DNA from: Ligula intestinalis
Taxonomy: Eukaryota > Platyhelminthes > Cestoda > Diphyllobothriidea > Diphyllobothriidae
Reading direction: 5' to 3'
Assembly (NCBI GenBank): GCA_036362985.1
Contig: JAYGXS010000004.1
Location: 27,353,667 to 27,417,666, forward strand
Length of the DNA: 64,000 bases
Shown here: positions 1 to 12,200 of the stretch, in pieces
Position numbering within the stretch: the first letter of the stretch is position 1
Layout: the number at the start of each line of letters is the position of its first letter
The notes under the pieces: generated by a model
Told to the model about the DNA's origin: nothing
Seen by the model: the letters and a program-made list of their open reading frames with translations, nothing else
Database searches by the model: none
Position numbers and translations under genes: made by a program

Positions 1-2231
1 TGTTCGTTTGGTAAGCTGGGTGTTAGTAAAGAATCGTGATTCTTCTGTCTTTCGCGAAGAAGGGCAAAGTATCACCTATATTTTGCAAAAACCGATGCGA
101 TTCTATGTGCAGTAGTAAGGAAAGTACTGAAGACAAGTCTGTTTGGCAAGACCACACACGTTCCAAAGAATGATGGATGAACTCGTGGTATTTGGTCCTG
201 CTTATCTGAAATTTTTACAATTCCTGCTTATTTCTGAAGTATAAGGGAAACCAGCTGCCTCAGAAAAAACATAAATACTGAGCTACGGCTTAATGTTTAA
301 CCTTTGACTAATTTTTAAAAATGTCTAGAATTGTGTTTTTAATTGTGCTAACTTTATAAACCCTTGTTCCTTCAGTTCAAGCCGGATTCCCCGCTCCCCC
401 CATCTACATAGAAGACGAGAAACACCTAGTTTTCTTGTAATGCTACCTCACTGCTGCTATAGACTCGCAGCAAATCGGTGCGCGTTTCGTTTTCTGTCGA
501 AAGTAATGTGTAAAAAGCATGGTCTCCATTTTTGCTCACGGCCTTTCTGTTGGAACGATCTCAATACCGTCACCAGTGACTAGGTAGCTAAAATATTGTG
601 ACAGCGTGATGCTCTATTGGCTGCCCAGTTGTTCTTCTGTGAATCTGAATAAAACACACAGCTTTTGGTATGGGTGGCACCAAGCCAACTTTCACTTTTC
701 TACTCGGTTTGAACACAACGAAGGTTAGCCTCTTATCATCTGAGCGCTCGCCATAATTTGTTAATCAGCCTGAAGGTATGACTCGCCAACGCTCTGGTAG
801 CCCTACGTCACTAGCTTTCTTGAGTGTAAACTTGAGTATATCTTTCTTTGAGCGGTAAGCCCGGGTTGTTTCGACCGTTTCCGAACCGTGCTATACGGCT
901 TTTGCCCTTTCAAAGGTCCGTGCACTTCCCGTTGGTGTTAATAAATGTGTTTAAACCCTAAGTCTGTCAAAGTGCTTATTTATCCCTACTGTTTTGAGGA
1001 CCATCACTTCAAACGAACCCGCGTCTTTTGGTGCTTTAACAGGCCATTTCTCCAGACTGTCCACAGTTACACCGGTGCATCAAGTAATCCAACATGGAAG
1101 GCCTTTGGGTAGTCTGGCCCTTGCATCTGTCAGTCATTCTAGTCTTCTTCGCAACACCGCATATGAATTCTTACACTCTGGTTCTAATACTGCCGATTAC
1201 GTTAGTCAAGGTCGAGGCTCTGGCAGTGGGCCTGAGTGTGTACGCATTTACTGATGGTGCTTTCAAAGCGTAAGTGTGAGAGTGCCATCAATCAAACTCA
1301 CAACTAGGGCTTCTTTTTTCCATAAAAAAACGCCAACGCGCTTTTGCCTTCTGCGTGCTTTAATGTTTGTGTTTAGAAGGTTGCATAACCGAGATTAGCT
1401 GCGAGAGGTCATTCTGAATGCAGTATTTAATGACTACCTTTTGTTTCGCAACCCATGTTTAATGTCTGTAAGAAATATCACGTATGTGAAGGACGTAGGG
1501 GTGGACCCGGGCTCGTCGGCCACCTCGCACATGAACATCTTGGGTCGCATTGTGTGCGCCTTAACACGGAAACATGTGTGCGTTGAATGCGCGTGAGGCA
1601 TGCGCTTCGGAAGTCTGTCTCAGCACGGTTTGTTTAGTAAACGACTTGTCACACCACTGTTAGGGCAGTCTCCTTGCTCCGTTCTGATGAACCGCGTTTG
1701 CAGATGCATCATTCGCCTTTTACGGCATAGCCACTAGGAAAACAACTAAAGGCTATTATTGTACAGAATTCCGAAGTCTGGTCAAGGTTACCTTGTTTGC
1801 CACTATAGAAATGCATCGAATTATAAGGCACACGCTCAGTAAATGGTTTATTTTTGAATTTTTTTCTTACATAGTGCACACCGGACTATAAGGTGCATTA
1901 AGGGAAACGAAACAGTCAGATAAGTCAGCCAGTCAGTCAAAATTTATTGAAGGCATTCACAATAACTCCCAACCAAATAGAGACGGTAGAGACGCTTCTA
2001 CCTGCGGCTCTCTGTTCAATAACCCGCTGTCCAATTTTCTCCTCTAACTGTGGCCATTTCGCTTTCTTCCCATTGATTCATTTATGTTGAATACTCTCAC
2101 AGCTGCTTTTTTACATGTTCTGCTGTGTGACTGATAGCCTTGAGTTTGAAGTCCGCCTCGTGAGCGCAACTCCTGACAGGTACTATTTTTAAGTCCATAA
2201 ACATACTGTATCATTATGGTAAAACAGTATA
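1..2231. other. Non-coding, likely adducin intron or upstream DNA
   Basis: No conserved protein or splice-bounded exon was recognised. The longest open frame here (994-1254) has no recognisable similarity and lacks convincing splice sites in the phase required by the exon at 3037. Confidence 0.5.
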
Positions 2232-2332
2232 AAGTAGTCGCCGGTTATTAAGCCCACCTCGGGCCCAGACCAAATTGGGCTTAATAAGCGGCTGGGCCTA
2301 TTGACCGTGGGCTTAATAACCGTCGACTACTG
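2232..2332. mobile_element. Short MITE fragment with pogo-like ends
   Basis: The left end AAGTAGTCGCCGGTTATTAA and right end (reverse complement CAGTAGTCGACGGTTATTAA) form a terminal inverted repeat. The left end abuts TA; the right flank TT has lost its TA. The left roughly 60 bases are nearly the reverse complement of the right end of the 412-bp element at 19332-19743, so the two are one family. It probably arose by internal deletion. It is non-coding. Confidence 0.7.
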
Positions 2333-3036
2333 TTTATTACTCCGCGACGCTCCTGACTACGGATTAACGCAGCGCTGCTTACCACACAAAACTGCTTCCA
2401 GTTCAGTAACCAGAATTAACTGGCATAGGGGTTACAAGGCGTTCTGCCGTTTTTGAGAAAATTTGAGGCTCTTAGGTGCGCCTTATAGTCAGGAAAATAC
2501 GGTAACTGGCAACGCAGGCTACAATAACATGAACTTTCTCAAGGTTTTGTGGTGCTATGAATTATTAGTCAACCTGTTGACCGCAATTGCAGTCGTACTG
2601 CGTGCTACCGTATAGTGTGTGTTTGCCTTCTGAATGATTTGTTATAGTTGCCGCGAACAGACATGCATGCTATGTGCGAAATAATCTCACGTATAATAAG
2701 TCCCGGAAAAGTGAACCCTTTCGGTTGTTTTGCACCAACAGTATTTAATCGTTTTGGACATTTCTGATCTGTCAAGTTTTTCGAAGTTTAAAATATAAAA
2801 AGAGGTGTAACATTATTTAAACATTCGCGTACTTTACAATTTCGTCTGCGTCTAACCGTTTTACTCTTTCAAATCCAAACTTATTATCCGTCTTAAAGAC
2901 TTCAAGGTGTTTCCGTTTGAATTTGCCAATCAGTCATCAACAAGAACCAATTTACCCTCCACGTAATACCTAGTCATTATGCATGCTTGCGATAGGTGAT
3001 TTTAAGGTATCCTTTTGTTCGTTTATCCCTAAACAG

Positions 3037-3289
3037 ACGTTGTGTGGGGCGTTGGAGACATGGAGTTTGAGGCGCAGATGCGGATGCTAGACAGTGCAGG
3101 CTTCCGCACCGGCTATGTGTACCGCAACCCTAACCTACTTCGGCGTCAGCCCACCAGCATGCCATGGTCTGGCAACAACAACTCGGGCACAGCCACCGAC
3201 TTCTTCACCACTGACTTCTCTTGTGGCGAGATGAGCGGCGTGGACGACGTCACGGCAGCCACTAATGCCGGTGTCGTTCAAAAAGCCAA
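3037..3289 (+). CDS. ADD1: Adducin exon, conserved neck-region start
   Basis: The acceptor is TTTATCCCTAAACAG at 3036 and the donor is GTAAGC at 3290. The exon begins with two bases of a split codon, then reads [31 protein letters not shown] and continues open to QKA. The MEFEA.MRMLD..G.RTGY.YR pattern is diagnostic of adducins at the junction between head and neck. It ends with two bases (AA) that join G of the next exon to make Lys. An internal ATG at 3060 is not a start site, because the family homology begins upstream of it. Confidence 0.85.
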
Positions 3290-6200
3290 GTAAGCCGATT
3301 CCTGTCTATTTTGCCTGCCTTCACTTTCTTGGGAGCCTCTTTGCCAAGAAGGCGCGCGGCAGGACCCACGAAGTGCACTTTGCCCGGCGGAGCTTACGCT
3401 CGCGGAGCCGGTTGCGTGCGTTCGATACTGATAAATCGGCAGTGACTGGAGCCCTCATTTTCCAAGACCTTGGGCTGTACTCCCATAGTTGATTTCAAAT
3501 CCAGTTGAGATCCTAATGCGTAAGGGATGTTAACTTACGCAAACCTCCGCTAGCGCAGTATACCTCGCGAAAATTATCTGAATTCTTTGAATTAGATTTC
3601 ATTTAGCAACCAACATTTGGGGATAAAAAAACTGCTAAGTATAAAATAATTCGAATCCACTTCACTAACCGTTGTATCTTGGATTTGCGTTTTTTGTGGT
3701 CATTTTTGACGGTATTCATACTGCTACTTAAATACTGCATATTTGTTGTTTTTGAAAGATTCTTGTGATGCTAGCTGATTGCTTTACCAACATAGATGGT
3801 ATTAGGTGTTCTGTTACAGGAACAAGGAAATACAAGAATTTGATAACCACTTGGTCGTAAAACTGGGAACGCGACAGGAACTTAGGTATTGCAAGAAATG
3901 TAAACGGCGAAATTGGTCTTAGCTGAACCATTTTTTTGTGTATGACACCACAAACAGAATCTTATAGAAATCGGGTCTGAGAAAGGCATTTTCTTAATAC
4001 TTTGAAAGCAACTCGTACAACCATCAAAGATTGTGTATGAGAGGGTATGATGAAGCAGGCTTTTCCCAGAGGAAATAGTATTGACATATTGTCCCGACAA
4101 TAGCTAACGGCGTACGACGTACACCTATGATTTTGTTTCTTGTGTGTACTCAACTTTTACAGAGACTACCTTGACATGTACCTCGGTAGCTGTCTAAATT
4201 CAAGTCTTGTTTTCAACATTCTTGGTGCGGTGCGGATCTGAACCCTGACTGTTTTGACCATATAGACACGATGGTAACGGTTGGGGCTTGCGTCGTTGGT
4301 CCACAACGCTTGACTGTTGCGAGTTTTTTTTGCCTTGACAGCGGCAAATCGGTTGATATCGAGTATGGCCGCTCTAGTTTTACGGGGTACACCACGTCTG
4401 TCGATGTCAAACGAGGTCCTCCCAGGTCTCGTTGTGCGCTTATAACGTCACTTTTGTCCTTTGGTCGTAAGTTTGGTTGAGAGCCCATGTATTTAGCTAA
4501 CCCATGTTAACGTCTGTGATGCGGTTGTACAGGCTAGAGGGCGTATCTCATGACCTGAAGACTTCTAGTCTTCTAGTCTCCATCTGAGTTACTCACCACC
4601 TGTATCCTGTCAGCTAACCGTTTAACTTTGCCTCATTAAATATTTTCCGTATCTGAAGGAATCTAGAAGTTGAATGTAAACCCACACAGCTGTGTTGATT
4701 CCCGACATCAAATCTTTGGCCTGCTGGTTTGTCCCTAGGACAAGTCCGTGGATTTACGAAACCTGTTTTTTTTGTAGATGCTCGGATAGATTTTCCGCCA
4801 AATTCGCTACTGTATGCATCGATATGTGGACTTAGTTTTGCCATTAGGATACAATACAAACGGAGAAAGAGGGTGCATAGATTTTGCACAAGCCTTCAGG
4901 GTCTTGGTGTGCCATTTCTGTCGTGAGATTGAGTGCTCTGATCCATGCGTGTACACGTTTCAGTACTACTTTGCAACAGCACTGCTACGCAGTCAGAACT
5001 TTAACAAGTTTTTAGAACGACAGAAGATGACTACCTTCCACTAGAATTGCCTGAATACACTTTGCCAGTTACTAATCAGTTGGTCGTACTTTTGTGGTTT
5101 TCTCATGCTCTCTACCGCCCTTGTTTTCCTCAACAGGATCGCTGATCACGTTCGTGTGAGTAAGGAGAGGGGGACTCAGCGCAACCAGTTTTTGAGTAAT
5201 ACATCTGCGGCCGGTGAGACCCTATTTAACCTAAGATTTTAATTTTCAAATTTCGGTGCATGACTGCATTAATTAAGCGCCTTTAAATAATTGCTGCATG
5301 CCATTCTCTTTTCCGTTCAATCCACCTTTTGGTATTTTCGCGTTTTCTGTTGTTGAGTTTATCTATCGGAATTTTTTGTTTCATTTGGTCTGCATGCGCT
5401 CATCCGTGCTCCTTCCCCTGTATTCCTGGCTTCATCGATTTCGCTTGTGCGTGCGTCTCTTCGCATGTGTTCCCGAATCCGCCTGTGAAACGTTGTCCAT
5501 GTGTTCGCCCACCCACGTCAAATCTCTGAATTACTCTGTGCACGTAGTAGCCTCGCCTACTATCCCACTGCCCGTCCGTCAAGAACCGCAATCACAGTCA
5601 ACTCCACACTTCTGTTCGGACGACCTTCCCATTAATCGGTTGACCTTGAACGGTCATTGGGATGACAAGGATTTAACTCATCCACCTAGGCCTGACCTTT
5701 CTTCGACCACTACAACGCCCAAAAAGAAGGGCAATATAGGTAAGTTGCTTCTTCTTCCCGCTGCTTCCTCAACTGATTTTCCCTCACATTCTCAGCAAAC
5801 CATTTCGCTTTCGCACGCCTCTTCCTCCGCCTCAATCTCTCCGCCCCATCTCCATTTACATTCACCATGTACACACCATTTCGACCGTTTTAAAAGGGGT
5901 GTCCATCACGAACTTAGGTTAGAATTAGTTAATATCGTAGTTGATTGGTGCAGCGCCTGCCGCGCTGGCCTCTCTCGCCTATGTTGCTCCGATCACAGTA
6001 CAATGTCATGGCTGGCTGACTAGTAGCCCTTGTTGGGTCAGGGGCCCCGCTGGGTGGGCCTCAATCCCGGCGGGGAGGAGGAGGAGTCGGAGCAGCATGG
6101 TCGGGAGGAGCTGTTCCGTCATCAAGAACGCAGATGGAGAGGAGGGGAGATAGATCCACCGTAGGGAGGTTGGTGTAGCAGACCTTGGCCACCGTGAGGG

Positions 6201-9200
6201 CGAGTAGATATGCGGTGGAAGACGCGTCTGCTGTGGTTTCCAATACAGTGCCATGATGGCCGGAGGTGTTCTTAGACGCAGTGACAGACAGTCAGGCGTC
6301 AAACATTCTTTAGACGCGTCCCACACACGACGTAGTCCCACCTTAGTGCCCCGTGCAGGTGACTGAAACCTCACATAGGTAGAAATGCCACAAGAGCTGC
6401 TGAGGAGCCTCTGCAGTTTAACTCTCAGTTCTGGGGCAGGCTGATGTATCCTGCCAGTCAGCAGCCTCCCAAACCACGATTCCTAGAGCCTCCTGATATA
6501 GATTCCAGCGCGCCAAATTACCTGCAGTAGTGAATGCCCTGATCTGCCTTGGTGTATGCCCAAGTGTGGGCTTCATGCATCAGCTGACCAAGTGCGTCAA
6601 CCATTTGGCGATAAGATTTGTACGCCGTGTCTGACCAGGCAGAGCGGCACATCTACGTGTTCCATACGCGAACTGTTCTCAGTTCAAAAATTTTCTACTA
6701 CGTACGTGCACGTTTTTACACGCAGCATTTCCTCCGCCGTTGGCGAATTTGATGGCATACTTGCTGCAGCACAGGTGTCGTGTACGCGCGTGTTGAATAT
6801 GTTCGTGTGCAGCCTAGGGTGCCTGTGTGTTTGTGTGCGAACAGTTTACGGGTGTTTTAATGACGATTCTTATGGATGGCCGAATGTCCTGGGGAAGTGT
6901 GTTTAGTTAAGACGACTGTGATGGACGTCCATTGGTTGCTCCTAGCGCTGGCTTGCCGGCAGCAGGACAGCGGATTCGCGAGTGACTGACTGCTAGGAAT
7001 TTACGGTCGCGTTGGGAACAGAGTTAGCATTACGGTTTGCAGGGACGTTGGTGTTGCTTTTAGGGGTGTTGGTAGGTAAAAGGCGTACTTGCTACGACTT
7101 TGCTGACCAGCGTGTCCTCCGTGCGGCGATTGGCATTGCCTGCGCGTTGAGACGTATTAAGTATTTGTAGCAGTGCACTCGAAATTTACCTGCCTCCACC
7201 ATCCATCCATCCATCCACCCACCCACACAGACACAAACAGTCAGGGTGTTTTTGCCTCTGCATGCCTTCAGGAAGTTGATTAGCATTCTCAGTCCCCGCC
7301 TCCTTTGATTGGCCTTCTTTTTGCCTGCTTAATACCGCATTTGAGAGCTACTAGTCTTGGTTTGACCTACTTACAATCACCTCGCTTGCAAATATAATTT
7401 GCTAATTTATGATACATTGTGTTGAGTATTTCAGACCCCAGTCAGCCAAACCAAGAGCGAATATGCCGGTCACGACTAGTTCAACACCCGAAAGACTCTA
7501 ATGACAGCTGTAAGAATTTTGTTTACCTCACAACTCTGTGACTTACAAAGCCGGCCGAATAGGCCCCTCATAATACTTTTTGTCGAAGCCCTAATAAGAG
7601 CCACCTCAAGCTAATGCTAGGACCATAAATCTAGAACAGAAAGCTTCTATCTCGGCTCACTTTCCGGTACCATCACCTGCTCACAGCCAACAACCTTTAA
7701 CACGTGAAGCTAAGCTCTTTCTGTCGCCTGTTTAACGTAACTTCCTATCTCTTCAAGATTTTAGTATGGGGAGTGGCGACCATCTCACTTGAAAAAGTTC
7801 CGAGTAGTTGACTAGAAGTGTGAGCCCTAGGACTTATCTAATGTTTCTGAGATAGGAAAAAAGGTCTTTAGTTTGATCTAGTGGACATTTTCGGCAATCG
7901 TACATCCAGCCTCTCTAGCACAAGGTGAATCTTTTCTGATTACCAGCTGGGACAATCAGTGCAAGCTACCGTTAAGAGCACTCAGACTGCTCTCGCCTTC
8001 TATCTATCATCAATTAACAAAAATAAGGGAATTTAATCTTTAGTATGGAGAGCGAATTATTAGGTATCTGTGTTTGAATTTAGAGGTGTTCACGGAGACT
8101 CATCTTAAAAGGTAGCCTCACTGGGCAACAGGGAGTGCTTGCTGGTGTTGCACGGTTCGCGTATGAATTTGTATAGAGTAATACAAATTGCACAATATAT
8201 TACTTCAAACACGCAGTAAAATAACTTGCGTTTCTAGCCCTCCTCATTTTGGAAATCTGTAAATCTTCCTTCTGTGCGTTATCGCTAGTATATTATAACA
8301 AGAACTGTTATTTTCGGTCTTTTCACTTCTGGTAAGGTTTTAAAAGTTTCCAGCTACCGACTAAGTTGAACATGCTAAAACAGAGTCCGTAACTTGTTCC
8401 CGTAGCTAAAACCCTGATCTTGTAATATGTGTATTTTTCTCTACAAATTCTTACTTCCCCTAAGGCTTTCTTCATTCCTAGCTGTCCGCATTTAGAAGAA
8501 CTCTAGTTTGACTACTGTCAGAAATGCTGGTCTGGAGTCACGCACTTGCTTTATCCTGTTTTTGGCCACTGCCTTATCGCCATCGTTCCACGCACACTTT
8601 CTATATAACCCCAAGTGCGCTGTCGACTAAGCCCTGGCCGCGTTGCAGGGGATCGATGGTGCGCTCCGTGCCTGCGATTGGCCTTCTGCCAAGTCCTGCT
8701 TCTCGTCGCACGCAAACACACGCCGCCGCCACTGTGCGCCTGCTCGTTCGCTCTACCACCCATTGCTCTTGTTTTTCACTCTCTACTCTCTCTCTCTCTC
8801 TCTCTGGGTTGCGCGCCTGTTTGCGCTCTCATGCATTGCACACTGCCCTGCCTAACTGCATCTTACGAGGAATCGCAGACCTTGTTGCTCTTAAAGGGCT
8901 CGTTCATGCACATTGTGGAGACCGACAGGTAGAATAGGCAACGGCCTGTGTGTGTGTGTATGTGCCGTACAGGTGGACATGCGCGCGTGCACACACACAC
9001 ACAGACCCTGAGCCAGGAACATTTGTTTCGCCGTCAAACAAGTGTTTCTTGCGAGATGGTGGTGGGCTGTTGAGGTGGCCTGACCGGTCCAACATCTTGA
9101 CTTAAACTTTGTTTGCGCCGCATAAGGTTAACTTGCAATGGTTTATGATGAATGAAAGGAAGTTATGTAGCCAGATTAGAGAGCTTTGATATTTGTACGT

Positions 9201-12200
9201 TATCAACGTCTTATCGACTCTGGTAAGGTGTGCAACCAATGCACAAATCACGTAGACGGTTGTGTTCGTCACCCAGTCTTATTTAGATGCAATTTCTGTA
9301 GGATTTTTAACATCCCCACTGCGTGCGCGTCCGACTCTCTAACTGCGCTGAAAAGGGCTTACGCTCCACTCGTACGCTCTAGATGTGTTTCTTTAACATC
9401 CCGTCTCACAGGTTTAAAGGCCAACGCATTTAGCGCAATTTTCTGCCTCACTAGACAAATTGTTTGCAATACTGTAAGCCATCGATTCTCAAAAATGAAA
9501 AAAATTGTCCTCATTGTTCACCCAGGACGATTTATCGCAAGTCAGGTTGTTTGCCTAACTAGACAATAGCTTATGCGATAACCAATTTTTTAACCTTTGG
9601 CGCCTAGTGTGTTATTTTATGACTTGAGCCATGTAAAACAGCAAACCTTCAAATACAATGTGAGCACACACATAGTAGTTTGTTATCCATTTTTGACTAT
9701 TTACTAGGCCACTGAACCATCATTAGATGCAAAGAAATGAGGTTCCATGGTTTCGATTTTCGTTGGTAATTATCAGGCCATGCGTAAGTCGCCATATTCT
9801 TTCTTACTATTCAGTGAACGGGATCGATGAGCCCAGAACACCTCCTTCCGGTCGAAGTGCTACCCTTCCAAATTCTGCTCACAACAAGGGTACGTTTTTG
9901 CCTGTTAGCACTACAATAAATTCCATTTGAGTAACAAGACCGCGCATTTAACAGCACTTTCAAATCGCATCTTATAATACATCCCGTGTTATTGAGGTGC
10001 ATAACGCGGTATATTGGTCCCCACTTGTGTAAAGTACCAGTCTACTTAGTCTGCACCTCTTGTCCCTGCAGGTACAAGTTTGTGTCTCCGACGTGTAAAG
10101 CACTAATGTAAACAATTTATGTCACCGCACAGATACTCGCAAAAAGCCGAAATCTCTCTTTGTTCGGTTTACTGCCACTGCGTGACACAGTTGATTAGTT
10201 TTATAACGCGGTAGTGCAGTGTCGGCTGTGCTGAAGTCCTGGTCTTCTGACCAAATCCCGTGTGTGCGTGTTCCAGGCGTCGTTGCTCCTGCACGTGACT
10301 AAGCGAACATTGATGCCAACACAGGAGAAGTGATTTCAAACGGCCTCTTGACTATGAACCTACTTGCGATTTAGTTCTCACGGTATTGCGAATTGTGCAG
10401 GGTTTCTCCAACTCGCGACACCATTGGCGCCTTTGGCTTTATCCCGCTGCCAAACTCTGAGCCATAATTAAGCACTTCCTGTTCATGGGGCGAAGCTAAG
10501 CTAAGTTCAGAATTCATTCGTTGCTGCTGCCATACTTATTGACTTCGATCATTTTCTCAACTTACGATGCTGAAAAGAAGGGAAGGAAAGTTACAAGGTG
10601 TAAGTCGTGTTGTTTGAGAAGAAGCCCTCGCCAGGTGCATCAGCAGTTTAAATGGCCACGAAATTGTCTCTACGTGTCATTAGCCCTCAGTAAGCACAGT
10701 TAACGCGTTTGTGACCCATAATCCTGCGATCGTGCAAAAAGCCAGTCATGTCAAGACTGATTCAAAAGCGGTTACATGAAGCGATTTGCCTGAGCTATGC
10801 TTTCCTGTACGGTGGCGGGTAGCGCCAGCTTCAGTTATGCTGATCGCGTACTGCCATTATAACACAGTGGATGTTGACATTTTTAGGTACGCGATGCGCA
10901 TTCCTGCTTCACTATTAGCTGCTAACCTCCCACCGGGGACATCCGCTGTTCCCAGCGTTACCGATAATCAAAACGTCAGGTGACAAAAGTGCATATTTTG
11001 AAAGGCTAAAAAATCCCACTCTAAGCTAACTGCAGTGACTTGCACCTGCTTTGAGATTATAGTCAGGAGGACGGTTCTGGCACCTCATATTTCGATAAAA
11101 AGCTATGCTTAGAATAACCAGGGGCGTGCTGGCGAGGCCGGCTGCGCACGTTTTTGTATGTCCATCCATCCATTCAGCTGACCTTTGACTTCATCTACAC
11201 GGATCTCACATGGGGAGAGTTTATATAAGACCACTTTAAGCATCAGTCACTACGAAATGACCCACAGTTTGGAGGTAGGATAAACTTCTGCTGGTTGAAT
11301 GCTTTCTAACCCACGATTCCTGGCACGCCACGATAACGCAGAAGACTGTCAGTCTTATTCTGCTGAAAAAGTGTAGGCTCGACCTCGTCCTTTTTCACTT
11401 TGCATTAGTGATTTGGATTAATTTGACGTGATGCGGCACAAATCATCTGTTCTACACTCAACGGTGCCGCGCGTTTCTGGCAGAGGCTTTTTGTTACGAA
11501 AGTGTATACTTATTATTTCTTCACTTCCTTGTCGTGCAAATAATACGTATTCTTGTCCTTTCCTTGTAGTCAATACGCTCCCCGCGCGTACCAGCAACAC
11601 CCTGGAGACTGACGGCGTTCTTTCCGATGACGAGGTTTCCTACCATACATTTTTGAAAAATTAAATGTCTACTGCAGTTTCTCTCCGAGTATTTTCTTTT
11701 TCTTTGTTGTTGTTGTAACTTTGTTAAAGTCGGATGCATTCAATGTTCTGCGTTGTTCGGTCAGCCCTTGTTGTGTGAGATTTTGCCCACACGCACGAGT
11801 CCTATATAACGCTTTATTTTTGCATATGTGTGTGTGTGAAGCGCTGTTTCCCTGCCTCCTTCATAGTTGTTGTGTCTTCGCTGACTAGCACTGCTTTAGC
11901 CTCCCCTTCACACACATTATTCGTAAACTTTAAGGCCCTGCCGGAGTGTGTGTGTGTGTGTGTGTGTGTGTGGCCAACCATGTTTCGCAGGTTGTACCGT
12001 GTCGGTCCCAGAGGTGGCACACCAACCTGCCTGCAGGTAATAAACTGTTTGCGGACCCTGAGCTGTGACCTGTGAAGCTCGGGGCCTGCCTGCTAACGCG
12101 CCCTGCCGATGTAAGTTTATCGTGTCCAGTGGAAACGCAGTAAAAGGAAAAGCCACGAGACGACACCGCGTTCCCTTATATCTTGAACCCTCCTCTGTAG

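Noticed and set aside
994..1254. Adducin head-domain exon
   Set aside because: No similarity to the aldolase-like head and no matching phase-1 donor.
5298..6023. 241-codon open frame taken as a whole gene
   Set aside because: Only 5548-5739 has splice support in the right phase; the rest is pyrimidine-rich intron sequence with no conserved residues.
8524..8937. 137-codon open frame
   Set aside because: It is created by CT-rich simple sequence in an adducin intron; other frames are equally open.
10919..10979. Extra adducin exon with good splice sites
   Set aside because: It enters in phase 1 but leaves in phase 2, so it cannot join the phase-1 exon at 11570.
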